Assembly: GCF_018555435.2 (NCBI RefSeq)
Contig: NZ_JAFEJT020000018.1
Location: 1 to 51,095 of the forward strand
From: Bifidobacterium amazonense
GTDB taxonomy: Bacteria; Actinomycetota; Actinomycetes; Actinomycetales; Bifidobacteriaceae
DNA: 51,095 nucleotides
Direction of reading: 5' to 3'
Part shown: positions 24,757-34,137 of the stretch, one piece after another
Layout: each line of letters starts with the position of its first letter
How positions within the stretch are numbered: the stretch's first letter is position 1
The notes under the pieces: generated by a model
Seen by the model: the letters and a program-made list of their open reading frames with translations, nothing else
Databases searched by the model: none
What the model was told of the DNA's origin: nothing
Translations under genes and position numbers: made by a program

Positions 24757-25000
24757 GCGTACGGTTTCGCGGGAGCATCCGCAAAATCGTACGCATGCAG
24801 CTCTTTCCCGTACGGTTTGGCAGACAGTTACGCGAAACCGTACGCCAAGCGTCCCTTTCTGTACGGTTTCGCGGGAACATCCGCAGAAACGTACATACAT
24901 CGGCTCTCTCTGTACGGTATTGCCGACGTCTTCCGCAAAACCGTACATATGGCACATCCATCCGTACGATATTGCCGAGGTTTCCGCACAATCGTACGCA
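24757..25000. repeat. Array B: five imperfect palindromes with a 51-nt period
   Basis: Units of 36-38 nt at 24757-24794, 24809-24844, 24860-24895, 24911-24947 and 24963-24998 each open with a CGTACGGTTT-like word and close with its complement. Their centres (about 24775.5, 24826.5, 24877.5, 24929, 24980.5) are 51-51.5 nt apart. Spacers of 14-15 nt are pyrimidine-rich (for example ATGCAGCTCTTTCC). The first unit pairs at 14 of 16 positions around a 6-nt loop. The array lies between the rpmE terminator and prfA, ending 49 nt before the prfA start. Confidence 0.85.
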
Positions 25001-25048
25001 TGACGTGACCGATCCAGCTTGAACCACATCGTAAGCGAAGGAAGTTCC

Positions 25049-26137
25049 ATGGCAGACGAACAGTTCCCCGCCGCGCAGACCGCGCTCGAGGAATATCACG
25101 ACCTCGAAGCGAAGATGGCGGACCCGTCGGTCGCATCCGACCCCGAGAAAATCCGCAAGCTGGGCCGTCGCCACGCCGAACTCGGCGGCATCGTGTCCGC
25201 ATACAAGACCTACCTGCAGATCCGCGACGACCTCGAGGCCGCCCGCGAAATGGCCGGCGAGGACGAGGACTTCGCCGCGGAGGCCAAGCGGCTCGAAGCC
25301 GAGCTGCCGGCCGCCGAGGAGAAACTGCGCACCGCGCTCATCCCGAGGGATCCGGACGACGCGCGCGACACGATCATGGAGATCAAGGCCGGCACCGGCG
25401 GCGAGGAGGCGGCCCTGTTCGCCGGCGACCTGCTGCGCATGTACACGCGCTACGCGGAAAAGCGCGGCTGGACCGTCACCGTGCAGTCCGAGAACACCAC
25501 CGAGCTCGGCGGCGTCAAGGACGTGCAGATCGCCATCCGCGCCAAGGGCACGCCCGCGCCGGAGGACGGCGTGTGGGCGAGCCTCAAGTACGAGGGCGGC
25601 GTGCACCGCGTCCAGCGCATCCCCGTCACCGAATCGCAGGGCCGCATCCAGACCTCCGCGGCCGGCGTGATCGTCTTCCCCGAAGCCGACGAGGACGACG
25701 ACGAGATCGAAATCGATCCGAAGGACCTCAAGATCGACATCTTCATGAGCTCCGGCCCCGGCGGCCAGTCGGTCAACACCACGTACTCCGCGGTGCGCAT
25801 GACCCACATCCCCACCGGCATCACCGTGAACATGCAGGACGAGAAGTCGCAGATCCAGAACCGCGCGGCCGCGCTGCGCGTGCTCAAGTCGCGACTGCTC
25901 GCCATGAAGCACGAGCAGGAGGCCGCCGAGGCCGCCGACATGCGCCATTCGCAGGTGCGCTCGCTCGACCGTTCCGAGCGCATCCGCACGTACAACTTCC
26001 CGGAGAACCGCATCGTCGACCACCGCACCAACTACAAGGCGTACAACCTCGACGCGGTGCTCAACGGCGACCTGCAGGCCGTGATCGACTCCGACATCCA
26101 GGCTGACGAGGCCGAACGCCTCGCCAACCAGAAGTAG
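25049..26137 (+). CDS. prfA: Peptide chain release factor 1
   Basis: The 362-residue factor reads UAA and UAG stop codons and triggers peptide release. The GGQ motif that enters the peptidyl-transferase centre is at 238-240 ([17 protein letters not shown]). The usual layout is present: an N-terminal coiled domain and a stop-recognition domain before the GGQ domain. AAGGAAG precedes ATG25049; an upstream in-frame TTG at 25019 is unlikely. The neighbour prmC encodes the methyltransferase that modifies the GGQ glutamine. Confidence 0.97.
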   Translation: MADEQFPAAQTALEEYHDLEAKMADPSVASDPEKIRKLGRRHAELGGIVSAYKTYLQIRDDLEAAREMAGEDEDFAAEAKRLEAELPAAEEKLRTALIPRDPDDARDTIMEIKAGTGGEEAALFAGDLLRMYTRYAEKRGWTVTVQSENTTELGGVKDVQIAIRAKGTPAPEDGVWASLKYEGGVHRVQRIPVTESQGRIQTSAAGVIVFPEADEDDDEIEIDPKDLKIDIFMSSGPGGQSVNTTYSAVRMTHIPTGITVNMQDEKSQIQNRAAALRVLKSRLLAMKHEQEAAEAADMRHSQVRSLDRSERIRTYNFPENRIVDHRTNYKAYNLDAVLNGDLQAVIDSDIQADEAERLANQK

Positions 26138-26174
26138 TGCTCGTTAATCAGCGAAGTACGTGACTGGAATGAGC

Positions 26175-26290
26175 TACGTAGTGTGACCGGGATGGGCCGG
26201 GGCATACGACGCTCGACACGCTCCGGGCCGCTCGGCCAAGTCATACGGTCGAGCATCGCATGCCCCGGCCCATCCCTCGTTGCGTACGTA
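26175..26290. repeat. 116-bp symmetric palindrome between prfA and prmC
   Basis: Around one axis at 26232.5 lie, from outside in, TACGTA (26175-26180 and 26285-26290), a perfect 17-bp arm GGGATGGGCCGGGGCAT (26189-26205) with its complement (26260-26276), and GCTCGAC/GTCGAGC (26211-26217, 26248-26254). It would make a long hairpin in the prfA-prmC mRNA or a cruciform. No T tract follows, so it is not a standard terminator. Confidence 0.8.
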
Positions 26291-26332
26291 TGTTGCGCGG
26301 GTTGTAGCCGGAATGTAAGAGTGGATGTGTGC

Positions 26333-27229
26333 ATGACGACTGTTGTTGATGTGATTCTGGACGCGGCGGCCACGTTGCGCGAGGCGGGAGTGGATACGCC
26401 CGAGCATGATGCGAAGCTGCTGTTGGCGGAGGCCCGCGGACGCGAGCTGCGCGACGTGGACAAGGCGATGCTGATGGGCGACGAATGGGGGCCCGACGCG
26501 GATGCCGACGCTCGTTTCGCCGGCATGATCGCGCGGCGGGCGAAGCGCGAGCCGCTGCAGTACATCGTCGGGCACGCGCCGTTCCGTTATCTCGACCTTG
26601 AGGTCGGGCCGGGCGTGTTCATTCCACGTCCGGAGACCGAAACCGTGGTGCAGGCCGGGATCGACTGGCTGACGCGCAACCGCATCGCGACCCCGCGCGT
26701 GGTCGACCTGTGCGCCGGCTCCGGCGCGATCGGCCTGTCGGTGGTCACCGAAGTGCGCGGCGCGCAGGTGTGGGCCGTGGAGCTTTCGCCGGACGCCTAC
26801 CGGTGGACCGAACGCAACCGCGAGCTGGTCGCCCGGAAGGACCCGCTGGCCGGCTACAACTACACGCTCGAACAGGGGGATGCGACCAGCCCGCTCACCC
26901 TGCCGCAGCTCGACGGCACGATCGACCTGGTCATCACGAACCCGCCGTACGTGCCGCTGTCGGAGATCCCCGAACAGCCCGAGGTGCGCGACCATGATCC
27001 CGACCTCGCCCTGTACGGCGGTTCGGCGGACGGCGTGCTCATCCCCGAGCGGATCATTGAACGCGCGGCGAAGCTGCTGCGTCCCGGCGGAGCGCTCGTC
27101 ATGGAGCACGACATCTCGCAGGGGGACAGGCTCGTCGCCTTCGCGCGTGCCAACGGCTTCGCCGAGGCCCATACGGAGAACGATTGGACCGGCCGGCCCC
27201 GCTATCTCTTCGCCGAGCGATACACGTAA
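26333..27229 (+). CDS. prmC: Release-factor glutamine methyltransferase
   Basis: The 298-residue enzyme transfers a methyl group from S-adenosylmethionine to the GGQ glutamine of release factors. It has an N-terminal helical domain, a SAM motif VVDLCAGSGAIGLSVV and the catalytic NPPY (VITNPPYVPLSEIPEQPEV). The ribosome site is weak; ATG26333 is chosen, and the in-frame GTG at 26321 is an alternative. The stop codon lies inside the arm of a 33-bp perfect inverted repeat that separates it from the convergent acetyltransferase gene. Confidence 0.93.
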   Translation: MTTVVDVILDAAATLREAGVDTPEHDAKLLLAEARGRELRDVDKAMLMGDEWGPDADADARFAGMIARRAKREPLQYIVGHAPFRYLDLEVGPGVFIPRPETETVVQAGIDWLTRNRIATPRVVDLCAGSGAIGLSVVTEVRGAQVWAVELSPDAYRWTERNRELVARKDPLAGYNYTLEQGDATSPLTLPQLDGTIDLVITNPPYVPLSEIPEQPEVRDHDPDLALYGGSADGVLIPERIIERAAKLLRPGGALVMEHDISQGDRLVAFARANGFAEAHTENDWTGRPRYLFAERYT

Positions 27230-27294
27230 GGGAGATAGCTTATTGAGAATGGCTTAATTCCGCCATTCTCAATAAGCTATCTCCCTTACGTGTA
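27221..27294. terminator. 33-bp perfect inverted repeat between convergent genes
   Basis: Arms at 27221-27253 and 27262-27294 are exact complements around the 8-nt loop TTAATTCC. The left arm includes the prmC stop codon; the right arm ends five bases from the stop of the acetyltransferase gene. It probably terminates transcription from both sides, though there is no T run. Its length and perfection are unusual. Confidence 0.85.
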
Positions 27295-27299
27295 GCGGC

Positions 27300-27971
27300 C
27301 TATCGCGCATACTCCTGATACACGGACGCATCCGCGTCGCTGATCGTGCGCACGACGCGCGCGGGATTGCCCACGGCCACCGAATTGGCCGGAATGTCCT
27401 TGACGACCACCGAACCGGCGCCGATCACGCAGCCGTCGCCGATGGTCACGCCGCCGATCACGGTCACGTTGCCGCCGAACCAGCAGTTCGAGCCGATCAC
27501 GATCGGCTTGCCGTACTCGTAGTCGTAGAACGAGCCGTCGGCGCCGCGGCGCACGTTGCGGTCCTGCCAGCGGATCGGGTGCATCGGCGGCAGGAGCGAC
27601 ACGTTGGGGCCGAACAGCACGTCGTCGCCGATCGTCACCGGCGCGCAGTCGAGGCATGTGAAGTTGAAGTTCATGAACACGCGGTCGCCGATCGTGGTGT
27701 GGCAGCCGTAGTCGAAGAACACCGGGCCCATGACGGCCAGGTTCTCGCCGTGGTTCGGCAGCAGTTCGTCGAGCACCGCGGCGCGGGTGGCGTGGTCGCC
27801 GCGCGGCAGCGAGTTGAACCTGGTGCACAGGTCTCCGGCCTTCTCCCGCAGGGCGACGAGCTGCGGGTCCTCGGGGTTGTAGAGGTTGCCGGCGAGCATC
27901 TCCTCGCGTTCGGAGGCGCGCGGCCGGCGCAGTTCGACGGGTGGGATGGGGGATGACGCGTTGCCGGTCAT
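27300..27971 (-). CDS. Maltose/galactoside O-acetyltransferase-like (hexapeptide repeat)
   Basis: A 223-residue left-handed beta-helix acetyltransferase that moves acetyl from acetyl-CoA to a sugar hydroxyl. The N-terminal Mac domain (about residues 20-75, REEMLAGNLYNPEDPQLVAL) is followed by hexapeptide repeats (VTIGDDVLFGPNVSLLPP and IVIGSNCWFGGNVTVIGG). The conserved catalytic His lies in MHPIRWQDR. GGAG lies six bases before ATG27971; the frame continues upstream only into repetitive DNA. The natural acceptor sugar is unknown; acetylation of non-metabolised sugars is the usual proposal for this family. Confidence 0.9.
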   Translation of the reverse strand: MTGNASSPIPPVELRRPRASEREEMLAGNLYNPEDPQLVALREKAGDLCTRFNSLPRGDHATRAAVLDELLPNHGENLAVMGPVFFDYGCHTTIGDRVFMNFNFTCLDCAPVTIGDDVLFGPNVSLLPPMHPIRWQDRNVRRGADGSFYDYEYGKPIVIGSNCWFGGNVTVIGGVTIGDGCVIGAGSVVVKDIPANSVAVGNPARVVRTISDADASVYQEYAR

Positions 27972-28330
27972 GTGGGGCTCCTTTGCGGTGGTTGGACGTG
28001 CGGTTGGGGATGAATACGATAGCAGTATACCTATGTGTACGAACGTACATATTAGGTCGTCGCGCAGACGCGCAGACGCGCAGACGCGCAGACGCGCAGA
28101 CGTCGGACGCCGGACGTCACGATGTCGCACGTCATGACGTGACGCGGGGCGCGTCGTGACGCGGCGCACGACGTCACGTCACGTGCCGTGTGACGGGAGC
28201 GCGGCTGCGTTGCGCTCAGGCCGCCTTGGAACGCGGGACGGGATAAGGCCGGGAGCGCCCCATGATCGGGCCGCGATTGCCGGTCGGGGCGCAATGGTGC
28301 AATTATGGGGTTGAAACGTCAGGAGGAAGC
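27972..28330. repeat. Repeat-rich gap between the acetyltransferase and the TsaC gene
   Basis: No gene is seen. Five exact tandem copies of GCGCAGAC fill 28062-28101. After that, 28105-28195 is dense in GTCAC/GTGAC words, including the 14-nt perfect palindrome CACGTCATGACGTG. AGGAGG near 28321 is the ribosome site of the next gene. Confidence 0.75.
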
Positions 28331-28990
28331 ATGAGCGCGGTATGCACGGTAACCGATGAGTCGCTGGACGAGGCGCGGCGGATCATAGCCGCCGGCGGAC
28401 TGGTCGTGATCCCGACCGATACGGTGTACGGCGTGGCCTGCGACCCGCGCAACGAGGCCGCCATCGCCAAGGTGTACGAGGCCAAGCGCCGCCCGCGGTT
28501 CAAGGCCCTGCAGGTGCTGCTCGCCAACGTCGACCAGCTCGACGAACTCGGCCTCGACCTGCCCGCGCCGCTCAACCGGCTCGCCGCGCAGTTCATGCCC
28601 GGCGCGTTCTCGCCCATCGCCGTGTCCCGCGAGGACTGCGATCTGAAAACCCTCAACCCGACCCCGCAGGGCTCCAAAACGCAGGGCATCCGTATTCCCA
28701 ACTCGGCGGTCACGCTGCGCGTGCTCAACGCGCTCGGCCCGCTTGCCGCCTCGAGCGCGAACCGCTCCGGCGAGGAAAGCGCGCAGACCGTCGAGGAGGC
28801 CCGCGCCGCGCTCGGCGACATCGTGGACCTCTATCTTGACGGCGGCCCCACGCAGGGTCATGTCGCCAGCACCGTCGTCGCCGCGAACCCGCTGTCGCGC
28901 GACGGCATCGACATCCTGCGCGAAGGCGTGATCCCGCAGTTGGTGATCCGCCGCGCGTTGCACATGAACGGCGGAGGGCTCGGCGCATGA
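28331..28990 (+). CDS. tsaC: Threonylcarbamoyl-AMP synthase (Sua5/YwlC/YrdC family)
   Basis: The 219-residue enzyme makes threonylcarbamoyl-AMP from threonine, bicarbonate and ATP for the t6A37 modification of ANN-decoding tRNAs. Family blocks are GGLVVIPTDTVYGVACDP, AKRRPRFKALQVLL and LAASSANRSGEESAQTVEEA. It lacks the extra C-terminal Sua5 domain, so it is the short type. AGGAGG precedes ATG28331. It overlaps the next gene by four bases (ATGA), indicating coupling. Confidence 0.92.
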   Translation: MSAVCTVTDESLDEARRIIAAGGLVVIPTDTVYGVACDPRNEAAIAKVYEAKRRPRFKALQVLLANVDQLDELGLDLPAPLNRLAAQFMPGAFSPIAVSREDCDLKTLNPTPQGSKTQGIRIPNSAVTLRVLNALGPLAASSANRSGEESAQTVEEARAALGDIVDLYLDGGPTQGHVASTVVAANPLSRDGIDILREGVIPQLVIRRALHMNGGGLGA

Positions 28991-30147
28991 GGGTCTACCT
29001 GTTCGTGGCCGCCGTCGCCGGCGGCATCACCTGGCTGCTCACCCCGCTCATCCGTCACGTGGCCATCCATATCGGCGCGGTCGGCAAGGTCCGCGCGCGA
29101 GACGTGCACACCATCCCCACCCCGCGCATGGGCGGCCTTGGCATGCTGTGCGGCTTCCTCGGCGCGATGCTGTTCGCCAGCCGCATGCCGTTCCTCGGCG
29201 GCCTGTTCCGGTCCGGCCATCAGGCGTGGGTCGTGATGCTCGGCGCGATCTCGATATGCCTGATCGGCATGGCCGACGACCTGTGGGACCTCGATTGGAT
29301 GCTCAAGATGTCCGGCCAGCTGCTGACCGCCGTGTTCGTCGCGTGGGGCGGCCTGCAGATCATCTCGCTGCCGCTCGGATCGCTCGTCACGGCCAGTCCG
29401 AGCATTTCGATCACGATCACCGCGTTCCTGATCGTCGCGTCGATCAATGCGGTCAACTTCGTCGACGGTCTGGACGGACTCGCGTCCGGCATCGTCGCGA
29501 TCGGCGGCATCGCGTTCGCCGTCTACTCGTACATCCTCGCGCGCAACTCGCCGTCGTACGCGTCGATGGCCACGCTCATCGACGTGGCGATGGTCGGCAT
29601 CTGCGTCGGCTTCATCCTGCACAACTGGCATCCGGCGAAACTGTTCATGGGCGACTCCGGCTCCATGCTGCTCGGCTATCTGATCACGTGCGCGTCGATC
29701 ATCATGACCGGCCGGCTCGACCCGGCCTCCATCCACGCGAGCATCTACCTGCCGGTGTTCATGCCGATCCTGCTGCCGATCCTCGTGCTGTTCCTGCCCG
29801 TGCTCGACATGTGCATGGCGATCGTGCGCAGGCTCGCGAAAGGCCAGTCGCCGATGCACCCGGACCGCATGCACCTGCACCACCGCATGCTCAGGATCGG
29901 GCACAGCGTACAGGGCGCGGTGCTGATCCTGTGGGGCTGGGCCGCGCTCATCGCGTTCGGATCGCTGATGATCCTGTTCTTCCGCGCACGCTACGTGGCG
30001 ATCGGCATGGCCGTGGCCGTGGTATTGCTGTCGCTGGCGACGATGTACCCGTATCTCAAGCACCGGATCCCCGAGATCCGTGAGGAGAACGCGCTCGAAC
30101 GCGCGCAGCACGCCAGCGGCGGCATGACGAAGGGCGGGAAGGACTGA
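28987..30147 (+). CDS. WecA/TagO-like undecaprenyl-phosphate sugar-1-phosphate transferase
   Basis: A 386-residue integral membrane enzyme of the MraY/WecA family with about ten helices. It would transfer a sugar-1-phosphate (commonly N-acetylglucosamine) from UDP to undecaprenyl phosphate to start a cell-wall glycopolymer. The conserved acidic loops are LIGMADDLWDLDWM and NAVNFVDGLDGLASG, and the His motif is DRMHLHHRML. The ATG overlaps the tsaC stop. The wall polymer made here is unknown. An 82-bp gap with a leaderless-type promoter separates it from guaB. Confidence 0.9.
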   Translation: MRVYLFVAAVAGGITWLLTPLIRHVAIHIGAVGKVRARDVHTIPTPRMGGLGMLCGFLGAMLFASRMPFLGGLFRSGHQAWVVMLGAISICLIGMADDLWDLDWMLKMSGQLLTAVFVAWGGLQIISLPLGSLVTASPSISITITAFLIVASINAVNFVDGLDGLASGIVAIGGIAFAVYSYILARNSPSYASMATLIDVAMVGICVGFILHNWHPAKLFMGDSGSMLLGYLITCASIIMTGRLDPASIHASIYLPVFMPILLPILVLFLPVLDMCMAIVRRLAKGQSPMHPDRMHLHHRMLRIGHSVQGAVLILWGWAALIAFGSLMILFFRARYVAIGMAVAVVLLSLATMYPYLKHRIPEIREENALERAQHASGGMTKGGKD

Positions 30148-30184
30148 CCGGGCGCCGGCGCATGCGCCGGCCGACGGTTCATAG

Positions 30185-31780
<1,596 letters not shown>

Positions 31781-31838
31781 TCGGTGTGACTGACCGGTGT
31801 GACTGACCGGTCGGTCTGATCCGACCGGTCGACCGGCA

Positions 31839-31877
31839 ACGGCTCTCCCGCCCATTCTCGGCGGGGGAGCCGTTTTT
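31839..31877 (+). terminator. Terminator after guaB
   Basis: ACGGCTCTCCCGCC (31839-31852) pairs with GGCGGGGGAGCCGT (31860-31873), followed by TTTTT. Confidence 0.88.
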
Positions 31878-31943
31878 GTATCGCCGCCGCGGTAGCCTGT
31901 ACTGTTCGATACAGGGATACGACGTGACGAAAGGCGGCCCGAC

Positions 31944-32591
31944 ATGGTGGATGCACATGATGCGGAAACGTACAGCGCGAAGGATTCGCGACTGATCTGG
32001 ATCGATTGCGAGATGACCGGACTCGACATCTTCGGCGGCGACGAGCTCGTCGAGGTGTCCGTCGTGCCCACCGACTTCGACCTCAACGTGCTCGACGAGG
32101 GCGTCGACTACGTCATCAAGCCGAGCGACAAGGCAGTGGCGCACATGAACGACTTCGTGCGCAACATGCACACCCGCTCCGGCCTCATCAACGAGTGGGA
32201 GCACGGCCTGAGCCTCGCCGAAGCGGAAGCCAAGGTCACCGAGTACGTGGCCCGCTTCACCCCCGACGGCGTGCGCCCGCTGCTCGCCGGCAATACGATC
32301 GGCTCCGACAAGAAGTTCCTCGACCACTACATGCCGAACCTCATGAGCCACCTGCACTACCGCAGCATCGACGTGAGCACGTTCAAGGAGCTCGCCCGCC
32401 GCTGGTATCCGGCCGTGTACGAGAACCGCCCGCCGAAGAACGGCGGCCACCGCGCGCTCGCCGACATCATCGAATCGCTCGACGAACTGCGCTACTACCG
32501 CGAGGCCGTCATGGCCCCCGCCCCCGGCCCGGACGAGGCGACGGCCAAGCGCATCGCCGCCGACATCGTCGCGACCAGCATCAACAAATGA
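31944..32591 (+). CDS. orn: Oligoribonuclease
   Basis: A 215-residue DEDDh 3'-5' exonuclease that removes the last 2-5-nt RNA fragments and pGpG-type dinucleotides. The motifs are [20 protein letters not shown], a middle Asp block ([19 protein letters not shown]) and [26 protein letters not shown] lies upstream of ATG31944. The N-terminus is about a dozen residues longer than in Escherichia coli. It precedes a helicase gene by 64 bp. Confidence 0.95.
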   Translation: MVDAHDAETYSAKDSRLIWIDCEMTGLDIFGGDELVEVSVVPTDFDLNVLDEGVDYVIKPSDKAVAHMNDFVRNMHTRSGLINEWEHGLSLAEAEAKVTEYVARFTPDGVRPLLAGNTIGSDKKFLDHYMPNLMSHLHYRSIDVSTFKELARRWYPAVYENRPPKNGGHRALADIIESLDELRYYREAVMAPAPGPDEATAKRIAADIVATSINK

Positions 32592-32655
32592 TCAACAAGT
32601 AACCAACAAGTGACCCGGACGATCCGGCACACGGCAGGCAGGCGGTAATCGGCAC

Positions 32656-34098
32656 ATGCGGCAAAGCGAAGCCTTGGCGATCCTGAACGCCGGCGCGAAC
32701 GTGTTCCTCACGGGCGCTCCCGGCGCGGGCAAGACGTACGTGCTCAACGAGTTCGTCACGTCTGCGCGTAAGGCGGGCGCGCACGTCGCGGTCACCGCGT
32801 CCACCGGCATCGCCGCGACGCACGTCAACGGCCAGACGATCCACTCGTGGAGCGGCGTGGGCGTGTCCACGGCGCTGACGACCAGCCTGCTCAAGCTCAT
32901 CCGCACGCGTCGCCGGCGCAAGATCCAGGACACCGACATCCTCATCATCGACGAGGTGTCGATGATGCACGCGTGGCTGTTCGATATGGTCGATCAGGTC
33001 TGCCGCGACGTGCGCCGCGACCCGCGGCCGTTCGGCGGCCTGCAGGTCGTGCTGTCCGGCGATTTCTTCCAGCTGCCGCCGGTGAGCGTCTCCGGCCGCA
33101 ACCGCGACCTGATCGCCCCGCCGCCGGAGTATGTCGCCGCGCGCGAACGCTACGCGAAGGCCGGGCTCAATCCGGAAGGATTCGTCACCGAATCGCTGGT
33201 CTGGAACGAGCTGAACCCGACGATCTGCTATCTGACCGAGCAGCACCGCCAGGACACCGGTTCGCTGCTCACCGTGCTCACCGACATTCGCGAGGGCTGC
33301 GTCGACCAAAAGGACCACGACGTGCTCGCCGCACGGCTGGGACTTGCGCCCGCGCCCGGCGAGGTGGCCGTGCACCTGTTCCCGGTTAACCGGCAGGCCG
33401 ACGGGCTCAACGACCTGCGACTCGCGCAGATCGGCGCGGAGGAGCACACGTTCCACGCCGAGGAGGCGGGGCCTGCGACCATGGTCGACCGGCTCAAGAA
33501 GAACATGCTCGCGCCGGAGACGCTGGTCCTGAAGACCGGCGCGGCCGTGATGGCGCTGCGCAACGACGCCGACCGGCAGTACGTGAACGGCTCGCTCGGC
33601 ACGGTGCGCGGGTTCGCGCCCGAAGCGAAGGGCGGATGGCCGATCGTCGAGTTCGAGAACGGCAACATCGTCACGTTGAAGCCCGCATCGTGGGAGATGA
33701 CGGACGGCGAGACGGTGCTCGCGTCGGTCAACCAGGTGCCGTTGCGCTGCGCGTGGGCGATCACGATCCACAAGTCGCAGGGCATGACGCTGGACCGTGC
33801 GGTGATGGATTTGAAGCGAACGTTCGCGCCCGGCATGGGTTACGTCGCGCTTTCGCGCGTCGAGTCGATGGACGGACTGTACTTGGCCGGCGTGAGCGAG
33901 CGCATGTTCTACGTCTCGCCCGACGCGGTGATGCTCGACGGCGATCTGCGCGCCGCTTCCGACGATGCGGCGATGCGGCTGGACGCGGAGGGTCCGGACG
34001 CGTTCGACCCGCGGCTGACGGCCGCCGCGGCCGCTGGCGGTGCCAGAGCCGCCGGCGCGGGCGCCGATCCCGAATTCGAGCAGGCCGAACTGTTCTGA
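32656..34098 (+). CDS. PIF1/RecD-like helicase
   Basis: A 480-residue SF1B-type DNA helicase. Walker A is VFLTGAPGAGKTYVLNE (about residues 17-33), Walker B is ILIIDEVSMMHAW and motif III is VVLSGDFFQLPPV. The C-terminal 2B-like part has the hallmark AWAITIHKSQGMTLDRAVMD and YVALSRVESMDGLYL. Such proteins unwind DNA with 5'-3' polarity, for instance at G-quadruplexes or stalled forks. The C-terminal 35 residues are Ala/Gly-rich. It lies in the same direction as orn and proS. No clear ribosome site is seen at ATG32656. Confidence 0.92.
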   Translation: MRQSEALAILNAGANVFLTGAPGAGKTYVLNEFVTSARKAGAHVAVTASTGIAATHVNGQTIHSWSGVGVSTALTTSLLKLIRTRRRRKIQDTDILIIDEVSMMHAWLFDMVDQVCRDVRRDPRPFGGLQVVLSGDFFQLPPVSVSGRNRDLIAPPPEYVAARERYAKAGLNPEGFVTESLVWNELNPTICYLTEQHRQDTGSLLTVLTDIREGCVDQKDHDVLAARLGLAPAPGEVAVHLFPVNRQADGLNDLRLAQIGAEEHTFHAEEAGPATMVDRLKKNMLAPETLVLKTGAAVMALRNDADRQYVNGSLGTVRGFAPEAKGGWPIVEFENGNIVTLKPASWEMTDGETVLASVNQVPLRCAWAITIHKSQGMTLDRAVMDLKRTFAPGMGYVALSRVESMDGLYLAGVSERMFYVSPDAVMLDGDLRAASDDAAMRLDAEGPDAFDPRLTAAAAAGGARAAGAGADPEFEQAELF

Positions 34099-34137
34099 CG
34101 CCGTACGGTGTCGGCTTGATTGAGTACCTTGGAACGC

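Noticed and set aside
24757..25000. CRISPR array
   Set aside because: The units are imperfect palindromes that differ from each other and spacers are only 14-15 nt. No cas genes are near.
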